From NCBI GenBank assembly GCA_023663655.1, contig JAMPGZ010000001.1:328306-392305 (forward strand): a stretch of 64,000 bases of DNA, given 5' to 3'. The notes under the pieces are model-generated. The model was given only the letters and a program-made list of their open reading frames with translations, searched no databases and was not told where the DNA came from. The position numbers were made by a program, and so were the translations under genes. How positions within the stretch are numbered: the first letter of the stretch is position 1; each line of letters opens with the position of its first letter. Shown here piece after piece: positions 40,430 to 48,091 of the stretch. The DNA comes from Lachnospiraceae bacterium (GTDB taxonomy: Bacteria; Bacteroidota; Bacteroidia; Bacteroidales; Muribaculaceae).

Positions 40430-40437
40430 TATCTTTG
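40430..40437 (+). promoter_or_regulatory. Promoter element of the U32 gene
   Basis: TATCTTTG at 40430-40437, preceded by CTTG (40406-40409) at 20 bp, a three-of-four match to TTTG. It leaves a leader of about 85 nt to the ATG at 40527. Confidence 0.5.
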
Positions 40438-40526
40438 TTTAAGTTTTTCATGGTATTAGATTTAAGGTATAAAGATTATTCGTCGGGATGACGGATAATT
40501 TTTTTGTATATACATATATCGTTATT

Positions 40527-42386
40527 ATGGCAGAACAAACTCATCATACACTCACCGCTATTGAGCTGCTCGCTCCGGCTCGAAATGCAGAGATAGCCCG
40601 TGAAGCGATTCTTCACGGAGCCGATGCGGTATATATAGGAGCCGAAGATTTCGGTGCACGTGCGGCGGCAGGAAATTCGGTTGACGACATAGCAAGGCTA
40701 TGTGAATTTGCCGCCCAATTCCGTTCCCGCGTCTACGTGACGGTCAACACCATCATTTATGACCGCGAACTTCAGGCGGTGGAGAATCTCATCAAACGGT
40801 TGTATCGTGCAGGCGTGGACGCTCTCATCGTACAGGACATGGGGCTGTTGCGGCTCGACCTCCCACCGATAGCCCTTCATGCAAGCACGCAGTGTGACAT
40901 ACGCACACCTCAACGTGCGCGTTTTCTGCAAGATGCGGGATTCTCGCAGCTTGTGTTACCGCGCGAGCTGTCGCTTGAGGAGATCGCCGAAATAAGAAAG
41001 GCGGTGGATGTTCCATTGGAAGCATTCGTGCACGGAGCACTATGCGTGAGCTACAGCGGCGATTGCCATGCCGGATGGGCGTTGAAAGGACGCAGCGCCA
41101 ACCGAGGCGAGTGCCCGCAGATATGCCGTCTGCCATTTGACCTCTATGACGGCACCGGCAGGATCGTGGAACGCGAACGCCACCTGCTTTCGCTCAAAGA
41201 CATGAACCGGTCAGCGGGAATAGCCGACATGATCGCCGCCGGAATATCGTCATTCAAGATAGAGGGTCGCCTGAAAGATGCAGGATATGTGAAGAACATC
41301 TGCTCATTCTACCGTCAACGCCTCGATGCCGTAATCGACAGCGCTCCGGACCGCTACGTGAGGTCATCGTGTGGAACTGTCGACACGACATTCACCCCGG
41401 TAGCGGAAAAGAGCTTCAACCGAGGGTTTACCCCCTACTTCCTTTCGGGAAAGCCCGGAAAGATAGCATCCATCTATACGCCGAAATCACAAGGCGAAGA
41501 GGTGGCTAAAGTAAAACGTGCGGAAGGGAATCTCATCATCGCCGATATCACTGTGCCGCTCGCCAATGGCGACGGGCTCGGATTCTTTGACCGCGATAAC
41601 CGCTTTGTAGGATTCAGGCTGAACCGAGTGGACGGCAACAAACTTTACCCCGCCACCCGAATCGCCATCGCCCCCGGCACCACACTTTACCGCAACAGCG
41701 ACAAGGCATTTGACGATCTCCTCAGCCGCAAGACGGCATCACGCACCATCGGAGTCGACGTGACACTCCGCATCGCCGGCGACCGCCTCGTGCTCGACAT
41801 AGCGGATGAACGCGGAAACAGCTGCTCGGCAACTTCTGCTCCAATCACGATTGAAGCGGCAAAGACACCACAACAACAGGCACGGCAGAGAGTCATGGGC
41901 AAACTTGGTGAAACCATCTACCGTCTCGACAACTATAATGATCTTGCCGGTGACATATTCATCCCGGCAAAGGAGCTCGCCTCACTGCGGCGCAACGCTC
42001 TCGAGCTGCTGGAATCGACCAACAGATGCCGCCTGACCCGCGAACTGCGTCGTAAGGAAAAGACGGATGCAGTGTTCCCCGACGGACCGAAACTCACATA
42101 TCATGAGAATGTGGCAAACAAGCTCGCCGAGAAATTTTACCGCGACCACGGCGTGACACATATCCAACCGGCAGCCGAAATCTCCATTCCGGGCAAGAAC
42201 ATGGTGGTGATGACCACACGCTACTGCTTGCGACGCGAACTCGGCGCCTGCTTGAAAACCGGTGGCGACTCACGCCTTAAAGGTCCACTGTCATTGCGGT
42301 CAGGCAATATGAACCTCACGCTCGAATTTGACTGCAAGAACTGCCTCATGAAAGTACACGCCGCCGACAATTGCCGGAAACGCTAA
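40527..42386 (+). CDS. U32 family peptidase-like protein (RlhA/TrhP-type RNA hydroxylation)
   Basis: A 619-residue protein. The start at 40527 (MAEQTHHTLTAIELLAPA) is preferred over an upstream ATG at 40488, as family members begin near LLAPA. The U32 signature is EAFVHGALCVSYSGDC with the cluster-binding cysteines continuing in GECPQICR. Length and the C-terminal extra domain resemble the RlhA class, which hydroxylates 23S rRNA; the related TrhP acts on tRNA. The assignment to one of these is inference. Despite the old name collagenase-like, a protease activity is unlikely. Confidence 0.82.
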   Translation: MAEQTHHTLTAIELLAPARNAEIAREAILHGADAVYIGAEDFGARAAAGNSVDDIARLCEFAAQFRSRVYVTVNTIIYDRELQAVENLIKRLYRAGVDALIVQDMGLLRLDLPPIALHASTQCDIRTPQRARFLQDAGFSQLVLPRELSLEEIAEIRKAVDVPLEAFVHGALCVSYSGDCHAGWALKGRSANRGECPQICRLPFDLYDGTGRIVERERHLLSLKDMNRSAGIADMIAAGISSFKIEGRLKDAGYVKNICSFYRQRLDAVIDSAPDRYVRSSCGTVDTTFTPVAEKSFNRGFTPYFLSGKPGKIASIYTPKSQGEEVAKVKRAEGNLIIADITVPLANGDGLGFFDRDNRFVGFRLNRVDGNKLYPATRIAIAPGTTLYRNSDKAFDDLLSRKTASRTIGVDVTLRIAGDRLVLDIADERGNSCSATSAPITIEAAKTPQQQARQRVMGKLGETIYRLDNYNDLAGDIFIPAKELASLRRNALELLESTNRCRLTRELRRKEKTDAVFPDGPKLTYHENVANKLAEKFYRDHGVTHIQPAAEISIPGKNMVVMTTRYCLRRELGACLKTGGDSRLKGPLSLRSGNMNLTLEFDCKNCLMKVHAADNCRKR

Positions 42387-42393
42387 ATTTTCG

Positions 42394-42401
42394 TAAATTT
42401 G
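42394..42401 (+). promoter_or_regulatory. -7 element of the antiporter gene
   Basis: TAAATTTG, 20 bp after ATTG (42370-42373), a three-of-four match to TTTG, overlapping the end of the U32 gene. About 20 bp remain to the ATG. Confidence 0.4.
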
Positions 42402-42421
42402 CATAACCAAATCTTTAATCG

Positions 42422-44590
42422 ATGACCACTGTACCTCCGATAGCCATTGTTACCGACCCTGTACTGATATTCTTCATTGTACTGGTCATCATTCTGCTTG
42501 CCCCGCTTTTACTTAACAAGATAAAGATACCCCACATCATCGGCATGATTGTAGCAGGAGTTATAGTGGGTCCCTACGGAATAGGTCTTTTGGCGCGAGA
42601 TGCAAGTTTCCAGATATTCGGACAGGTGGGCATCCTGTATCTCATGTTCCTTGCCGGAATAGAGATCGATATGTATCACCTGAAGAAAAACCTCAAGAAG
42701 GGGATGACATTCGGCACCTACACGTTCCTCATTCCAATGATATTGGGAACCGTCACCTCCTATTATTTTCTTCATCTCGACTGGCTTACGTCGATACTTC
42801 TTGCGTCGATGTATGCCTCCCACACCCTTGTCGCCTACCCTATCATCTCGCGGTTCGGGCTTACAAAATCGCCCACGGTGATTATCACCATCGCCGGTAC
42901 CATCGTGACGGTGCTTGGCGCGTTGATTGTGCTTGCGGTGTGCGTCGGCATCCATAACGATGGAGAGTTCAACTCATCGGAAGTGCTGATGCTGTTACTG
43001 CGCCTTGTGATATACAGCATCGCGGTCATTTATCTGTTTCCGCGCATCACCCGATGGTTTTTCAAGAACTACAGCGACAGTGTGATGCAATTCATATTTG
43101 TTCTCGCCATGGTGTTTCTGGCGAGCTGCACCGCCGGGCTGATAGGGCTTGAAAGTGTGCTTGGCGCTTTCTTTGCGGGCATCGTCATGAACCGCTACAT
43201 ACCAAATATGTCGCCGCTGATGAACCGCATCGAATTTGTGGGCAACGCCATTTTCATCCCTTATTTCCTCATCGGAGTGGGAATGCTCATCAATGTCAAG
43301 GTGATATTTGCCGGATGGAACACCCTTTATGTCGCCATAATGATGTCGGTGGTGGCAACACTGTGCAAATGGGTTGCCGCATGGATCACACAGCTCACCT
43401 ATCACATGAGCGCCCTTGACAGGAAGATGATATTCGGTCTTTCCAACGCCCAAGCTGCCGCCACGCTCGCCGCCGTTATGATCGGATATAATCTTGGCAT
43501 CTTCGACGAGTCGATCCTCAACGGCACTATCGTGATGATACTCGTGACCTGCACCATCTCATCTATTGTCACCGAACGTGCCGCAACCAGGATGAAGATG
43601 GAGCAGCTTGAGAATGCCGGAAATGAGACCGACAACTCATCCGACCGCAGCCTCAATACCATGATTGCCGTAGCCAATCCGCTCACCGTTCCCGGACTTG
43701 TGGAGCTTGCCGTGTTGCTGCGTAATCCATATAAAAAAGGTGGACATCTTTACGCCGCCCACGTGAGGAGCGACAATTCAGCCGGATCAAAAGCCATGGG
43801 ACGCAACTCGCTCGACCTTGCCATACAGACCGGCGCAAGCGTTGACACCGAAATCCTCCCCATAGAGCGCTATGATCTCAATTTCGTTACCGGGCTTATA
43901 AACACTGTAGAGGAGCGAGACATATCCAATGTGATAATCGGTATGCACCGCAAAGCCACCGTGATCGACTCATTCTTCGGATCTAAAATAGAACGCCTTC
44001 TCGAATCGACCCACAAGATGGTGGTCATCACGCGTTGTTTCATCCCGGTAAGCACCATCACACGCATCGTGGTGTCGGTACCCGATAAGGCACAGTATGA
44101 AATAGGGTTCAAGCGATGGGTGATGGCAATTGCCAACCTTACCCAACAGCTCGGATGCCGCGTGATATTCTGTTGCAACGCTGAGGTGAAGCCATATATA
44201 AGAGGTGTGCTGCATTCCGAGAAATACGAGATAAGGAGCGAGTTCCGCGATGTTGAGGAGTGGGATGACTTTGTGCTGCTCGCCAACCGTATTCTTGATG
44301 ATGACCTGTTTATAGTGGTGAACGCCCGCCGTGCATCGGTGTCGTTCAATCCATCTATGGAGGAATTGCCGGGCTTCCTGCAGAAATACTTCTCCCGAAA
44401 CAATCTCATAGTGCTTTATCCCGAACAGTTCGGCGAAAGCACAATCACCGTCTCAGCCTATAATCCGCTGGGAGGGGATGTGGTATCGAAGGGAGAGCTG
44501 TGGGTGCGTCTTGCCCACTACTGGCGGCAGCTCATCCAACTGCGCAAACGCTTCACCCACCGCAAGCGCATCAACAAAATCGATATCTAA
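42422..44590 (+). CDS. CPA2-type cation/proton antiporter with C-terminal UspA-like domain
   Basis: A 722-residue protein. Residues 1-400 form about 12 membrane segments of the Kef/NhaA-like exchanger family (LLLNKIKIPHIIGMIVAGVIVGPYG near the start, GLIGLESVLGAFFAGIVMNRY in the middle). Residues 410-700 are soluble and read like a tandem universal stress protein region (NPLTVPGLVELAVLL, ISNVIIGMHRKA). It probably exchanges sodium or potassium with protons under control of the soluble domain. It is convergent with the next gene and their stop codons overlap. Confidence 0.88.
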   Translation: MTTVPPIAIVTDPVLIFFIVLVIILLAPLLLNKIKIPHIIGMIVAGVIVGPYGIGLLARDASFQIFGQVGILYLMFLAGIEIDMYHLKKNLKKGMTFGTYTFLIPMILGTVTSYYFLHLDWLTSILLASMYASHTLVAYPIISRFGLTKSPTVIITIAGTIVTVLGALIVLAVCVGIHNDGEFNSSEVLMLLLRLVIYSIAVIYLFPRITRWFFKNYSDSVMQFIFVLAMVFLASCTAGLIGLESVLGAFFAGIVMNRYIPNMSPLMNRIEFVGNAIFIPYFLIGVGMLINVKVIFAGWNTLYVAIMMSVVATLCKWVAAWITQLTYHMSALDRKMIFGLSNAQAAATLAAVMIGYNLGIFDESILNGTIVMILVTCTISSIVTERAATRMKMEQLENAGNETDNSSDRSLNTMIAVANPLTVPGLVELAVLLRNPYKKGGHLYAAHVRSDNSAGSKAMGRNSLDLAIQTGASVDTEILPIERYDLNFVTGLINTVEERDISNVIIGMHRKATVIDSFFGSKIERLLESTHKMVVITRCFIPVSTITRIVVSVPDKAQYEIGFKRWVMAIANLTQQLGCRVIFCCNAEVKPYIRGVLHSEKYEIRSEFRDVEEWDDFVLLANRILDDDLFIVVNARRASVSFNPSMEELPGFLQKYFSRNNLIVLYPEQFGESTITVSAYNPLGGDVVSKGELWVRLAHYWRQLIQLRKRFTHRKRINKIDI

Positions 44591-45357
44591 CGCTGAGGCA
44601 ATGCATACCAAGCACATCCTCCACCATGTGAATCTGTTGTTCGAAACGATAAGCGAGCCGAAGTACCACCACCACTCGCCGACAATGGCACAGTTACGAC
44701 TGCAATGTCATATAGTGAAGCTGCTTTACTACCTCCTCTAACAACACCAAAACAATCAACTGTACAATAAAAATAAGGAAAAGGGGCAACAGAAGACCGA
44801 TATTGGAACTCCACTGCCACTTTCAGATCTTCAACAACAAATCCTCCATAACCAGGGTCTTGATTAAAAGTTTGGATAGACCCATATTGCTTTTTATACC
44901 TATTATCACTTATCTTATTATCACTTATCTTATTATCACTTACCTTAGCTGAATTAGTCACAGATTCTTTATTCATGTTTTCCAATATCTCAGCACTTGA
45001 ATTAGGCAAACTAAGTTCAAAATAGTCACATTCTTGACGGCATTCTTTCATCATCTGATTGCCGACTTTCATATCATGAACGGCACGGTCATAAATATTG
45101 GGAGCGACTCCGATCGCAACCGCTTCGTCCTTATCAATGGTGAGACAATATTCACCGTTTAGAGTGTCGATGTAATCAAACAAGAGAATTGAGCTTCTTA
45201 GCTCTTCCTCTGTAAACTCTGTGGATGCCAGACTCACCGGCACGGCGAAATTTATCTCTTCGCAATTGTCATCAGCGATATCATTTCTCGGAATATCACT
45301 TTCTGAAGAACAAGAAACTAACAACAGAACAGCACTCATTAAAACATACTTTTTCAT
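44587..45357 (-). CDS. Lipoprotein of unknown function with internal short repeats
   Basis: A 256-residue protein with a lipobox (AVLLLVSCSSES). The start is the ATG at 45357; a GTG two codons upstream is weaker. The middle carries VSDNKISDNKISDNR, coded by three 15-bp tandem units, and the end is glycine-rich (GGGTSARLSF). I recognise no family. It is transcribed alone, and its stop overlaps that of the antiporter. Confidence 0.7.
   Translation of the reverse strand: MKKYVLMSAVLLLVSCSSESDIPRNDIADDNCEEINFAVPVSLASTEFTEEELRSSILLFDYIDTLNGEYCLTIDKDEAVAIGVAPNIYDRAVHDMKVGNQMMKECRQECDYFELSLPNSSAEILENMNKESVTNSAKVSDNKISDNKISDNRYKKQYGSIQTFNQDPGYGGFVVEDLKVAVEFQYRSSVAPFPYFYCTVDCFGVVRGGSKAASLYDIAVVTVPLSASGGGTSARLSFRTTDSHGGGCAWYALPQR
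44901..44945. repeat. Three 15-bp tandem repeats inside the lipoprotein gene
   Basis: TATTATCACTTATCT at 44901-44915 and 44916-44930, with a third copy at 44931-44945 differing by one base. The unit is five codons, so changes in number keep the frame. Confidence 0.95.
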
Positions 45358-45486
45358 AGACACTATTGAATTAAAGTTAAATAATGCAATTTAGTGTTTA
45401 GATTTGGCAAAGTCAAGTAAATAACATTATTTAACACTATCATTTAACCAGTCTACATTTTTAGTGTATATGGGAATGCATGGCTA

Positions 45487-45506
45487 CTAACGACATTAGA
45501 GCCTTG
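45487..45506 (+). repeat. Left 20-bp direct repeat
   Basis: Begins CTAACGACAT and ends TAGAGCCTTG; identical to 45956-45975. Confidence 0.95.
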
Positions 45507-45955
45507 GATGATGCAGAAAATACGGGATCCCCGCCGGCAACGATGGCGGCTTCGTGTTGGTGGTCTGTGCACATTGATTAAAGGACCAATTCAAGCAGTC
45601 TTTCAGGTCATCTCCTGAAACTTAGCGAAGTGTACTTCGGGCGACTCCATCTGCTTCCGCTGTCGTTGTCGGTCGGGTTCTGCGGGCGAGGTGCCTGTCG
45701 GAGTACTCCAACGGATCCGTGCAATCAATGGCGTGGCTCTCGGGGCTGACTTTAGCCGGCTGATGTCAGCGTCCTTCGGGCGTATTGCCGTGATTATGGC
45801 GGAACCGTGACGGGATTTCTCTCCCGCAGATTGATGCCGTTATGTTTGTTGGAGCAAAGATAATGCATGGTTGTAGGTGATTTACCCACTTTTTATCCCA
45901 TGTATGAAATTTTTTGTATAACTGGATCATGGGATGGTGCTACATACCGGGAAAT

Positions 45956-45975
45956 CTAACGACATTAGAGCCTTG
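45956..45975 (+). repeat. Right 20-bp direct repeat
   Basis: Identical to 45487-45506, in the same orientation, 469 bp further on. Confidence 0.95.
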
Positions 45976-46001
45976 TATGCGGAAAAGATAGTTATAACGG
46001 A

Positions 46002-46027
46002 AAAAGCCCGATTTTCATCGGGCTTTT
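46002..46027. terminator. Terminator after fabD
   Basis: AAAAGCCCGAT (46002-46012), loop TTTC, ATCGGGCTTTT (46017-46027). The stem is perfect and symmetric, so it can act in both directions; the gene it serves is fabD on the minus strand. Between it and fabD lie short direct repeats GCTAATTAGACT (46036-46047 and 46063-46074). Confidence 0.8.
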
Positions 46028-46085
46028 ATTATGGTGCTAATTAGACTTATTGGACCAATTGGGCTAATTAGACTAATTAGATATT

Positions 46086-46964
46086 TTACTGGCGTCCTGA
46101 AACGACGGCTTCCTTGTTGATTTTTGAGATGAGACCTTGAAGCACTTTTCCGGGACCGATTTCGATGAACTCGGTAGCACCGTCGGCAATCATGTTCTCA
46201 ACGGTCTTTGTCCAACGTACCGGAGCTGTGAGCTGAGCCACAAGATTAGCCTTGATTTCGGCAGGATCAGTGTGGGGCTTAGCATCTACATTCTGGTAAA
46301 CGGGGCACACGGGGGTGTGGATGGGGGTAGCCTCGATAGCGGCAGCAAGCTCGGCACGTGCAGGCTCCATGCAGGGGCTGTGGAACGCACCGCCCACCTT
46401 CAAGGGAAGGGCACGCTTTGCACCGGCAGCTTTAGCCTTCTCGCAAGCTTCGTTGACAGCCTCGATTTCACCTGAAATCACGAGCTGACCGGGGCAGTTA
46501 TAGTTGGCACATACAACAACGCCATCGATAGAAGCGCAGATTTCATCAACCTTCTCATCGGGAAGAGCAATGATAGCCGCCATGGTAGAGGGCTTAAGCT
46601 CGCAAGCCTTCTGCATAGCCTGAGCACGGGCGCTAACAAGACGGAGACCATCTTCAAAGCTCAACGCGCCGGCAGCCACAAGGGCAGAGAATTCACCAAG
46701 CGAGTGACCGGCAGCCATATCGGGAGTGATTTCGCTCTCAAGTGTTTTAGCGAGGATTACCGAGTGAAGGAAGATAGCAGGCTGAGTAACTTTAGTCTGG
46801 CGAAGATCCTCATCGGTACCATTGAACATCAGGTCAGTGATGCGGAAACCAAGAATTTCATTGGCTTTCTCAAACATTTCGCGAGCAACGGGATTGTTGT
46901 CATACATATCTTTTCCCATTCCCACAAATTGCGCTCCCTGACCGGGGAAAACAAATGCTTTCAT
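46086..46964 (-). CDS. fabD: Malonyl-CoA:ACP transacylase
   Basis: A 292-residue acyltransferase that loads malonyl groups on acyl carrier protein in fatty acid synthesis. FVFPGQGAQFVGMGKDMYD is the start, AAGHSLGEFSALVAAG holds the nucleophilic serine, and GGAFHSPCMEPA the catalytic histidine. A TAATTTTG element lies upstream (47000-47007 on the plus coordinates). It stands alone here, not beside other fab genes. Confidence 0.96.
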   Translation of the reverse strand: MKAFVFPGQGAQFVGMGKDMYDNNPVAREMFEKANEILGFRITDLMFNGTDEDLRQTKVTQPAIFLHSVILAKTLESEITPDMAAGHSLGEFSALVAAGALSFEDGLRLVSARAQAMQKACELKPSTMAAIIALPDEKVDEICASIDGVVVCANYNCPGQLVISGEIEAVNEACEKAKAAGAKRALPLKVGGAFHSPCMEPARAELAAAIEATPIHTPVCPVYQNVDAKPHTDPAEIKANLVAQLTAPVRWTKTVENMIADGATEFIEIGPGKVLQGLISKINKEAVVSGRQ

Positions 46965-47093
46965 AATGCTTAATTGATAATGAATTTTAAATCAGGTCAC
47001 AAAATTAAGAATTTTTTCCGATATGATAGCTCATTCTCAAATAAAGTCGCTATCTTTACGTTATCCAATTGTGCAATTAAGCTAATTACATCT

Positions 47094-47315
47094 ATGAATT
47101 CAATCAATATCATCCCCTTGTTTTTAGGCAATCTCGGAATGACCGAAATACTAATCATCGCATTTGTGGTGCTGCTGCTTTTTGGCGGAAAAAAGATTCC
47201 GGAACTCATGAGAGGCATCGGGAAAGGAGTGTCCAGCTTCAAACAGGGCATGAACGAGATTCAAGATGAAATAACCAAGCCTTCCACTCCGCGGGATGAC
47301 TCCACAAAAGAATGA
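47094..47315 (+). CDS. tatA: Twin-arginine translocase subunit TatA/E
   Basis: A 73-residue protein with one N-terminal membrane helix ([23 protein letters not shown]) and an amphipathic helix ([14 protein letters not shown]), the TatA pattern. The start is taken at 47094; a longer frame from 46974 would include a promoter-like TATCTTTA (47051-47058) and unlikely sequence. TatA forms the pore for folded proteins with TatC. No separate tatB is present. Confidence 0.9.
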   Translation: MNSINIIPLFLGNLGMTEILIIAFVVLLLFGGKKIPELMRGIGKGVSSFKQGMNEIQDEITKPSTPRDDSTKE

Positions 47316-48090
47316 CGGCACGCAGCTTGCGGAATCAGGATTTTGGGATCATGTCGACGAACTCCGAAGCGTGTTGATTAAAGCGGCAGCAGCGGTGCTG
47401 GTGCTGATGCTTATTTTTTTCTATGCCATGCCGGAATTGTTTGATTCAATCATTCTGGCTCCATGCCGACCGGATTTTTGGCTTTACGGGCTGCTCGGCG
47501 ACACGGATTTCAAGGTGAATATCGTCAACATACGGCTCGCTTCGCAATTCTTCATCCATGTCTCCACGGCATTCTGGCTCGGGCTTGTATTCTCATGTCC
47601 GGTGCTGTTCTATCTCGCGTGGTCATTTGTGCGTCCCGCACTGTACCCGCATGAGAAGAGGAGCGTGAGATGGGTGTTTGTTTTCGGCAACATCATGTTC
47701 TTTCTTGGCATCGCTCTGGGCTACGCTGTCATATTTCCCGTGATGCTACATTTTCTCGCCGACTACCACATAAGTGCGAGCGTGCCCAACGACATATCGC
47801 TTGACTCCTATATGGACAACTTCATCATGATGATTTTCATCATGGGCGTGGTGTTTGAAATGCCACTGCTTGCGTGGCTTCTCGGCAAGCTCGGCTTGAT
47901 CACGCGAAGCCTATTCAACGCCTACCGTCGCCAGGCGATAGTGATTCTTCTTATAGCCGCGGCATTTATCACCCCCACCAGCGATCCGTTCACGCTGATG
48001 GTGGTGTTCATACCTTTATATATGCTTTGGGAATTCGGGGCACTCCTTGTGCCCAAAAGCCGACCGTCAATAGCAGAGGACGCAGCATGA
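47296..48090 (+). CDS. tatC: Twin-arginine translocase subunit TatC
   Basis: A 264-residue membrane protein with six hydrophobic segments. [20 protein letters not shown] is the conserved TatC start, and [19 protein letters not shown] is the second signature. It overlaps tatA by 20 bp in another frame, so their translation should be linked. Its stop lies one base from the end of the convergent murF-alr gene. Confidence 0.95.
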   Translation: MTPQKNDGTQLAESGFWDHVDELRSVLIKAAAAVLVLMLIFFYAMPELFDSIILAPCRPDFWLYGLLGDTDFKVNIVNIRLASQFFIHVSTAFWLGLVFSCPVLFYLAWSFVRPALYPHEKRSVRWVFVFGNIMFFLGIALGYAVIFPVMLHFLADYHISASVPNDISLDSYMDNFIMMIFIMGVVFEMPLLAWLLGKLGLITRSLFNAYRRQAIVILLIAAAFITPTSDPFTLMVVFIPLYMLWEFGALLVPKSRPSIAEDAA

Positions 48091-48091
48091 A

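Larger units (their letters stand above)
45487..45975. other. Palindrome-dense non-coding segment between direct repeats
   Basis: Exact 20-bp direct repeats (starting CTAACGACAT) lie at 45487-45506 and 45956-45975, with weaker similarity for about 15 bp beyond each. The inside is GC-richer than its flanks and packed with perfect inverted repeats: CCGCC/GGCGG (45531-45549), TTTCAGG/CCTGAAA (45601-45620), CGAAGT/ACTTCG (45626-45639), GGAGTACTCC (45700-45709), ACGGATCCGT (45711-45720), GCTGAC/GTCAGC (45745-45770), CGGGA/TCCCG (45811-45826) and ATCCCATG/CATGGGAT (45895-45935). A 63-codon open frame without ATG (45619-45807) and a 34-codon frame from ATG 45479 exist. It may be a structured RNA or the remnant of a mobile element. 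I cannot name it. Confidence 0.6.

Noticed and set aside
45487-45975. Identification of the palindrome-rich segment as RNase P RNA, tmRNA or 6S RNA
   Set aside because: None of the conserved sequence cores of these RNAs is visible on either strand.
46974-47093. A 40-codon N-terminal extension of TatA
   Set aside because: TatA proteins start directly before the membrane helix, and this stretch contains promoter-like sequence.
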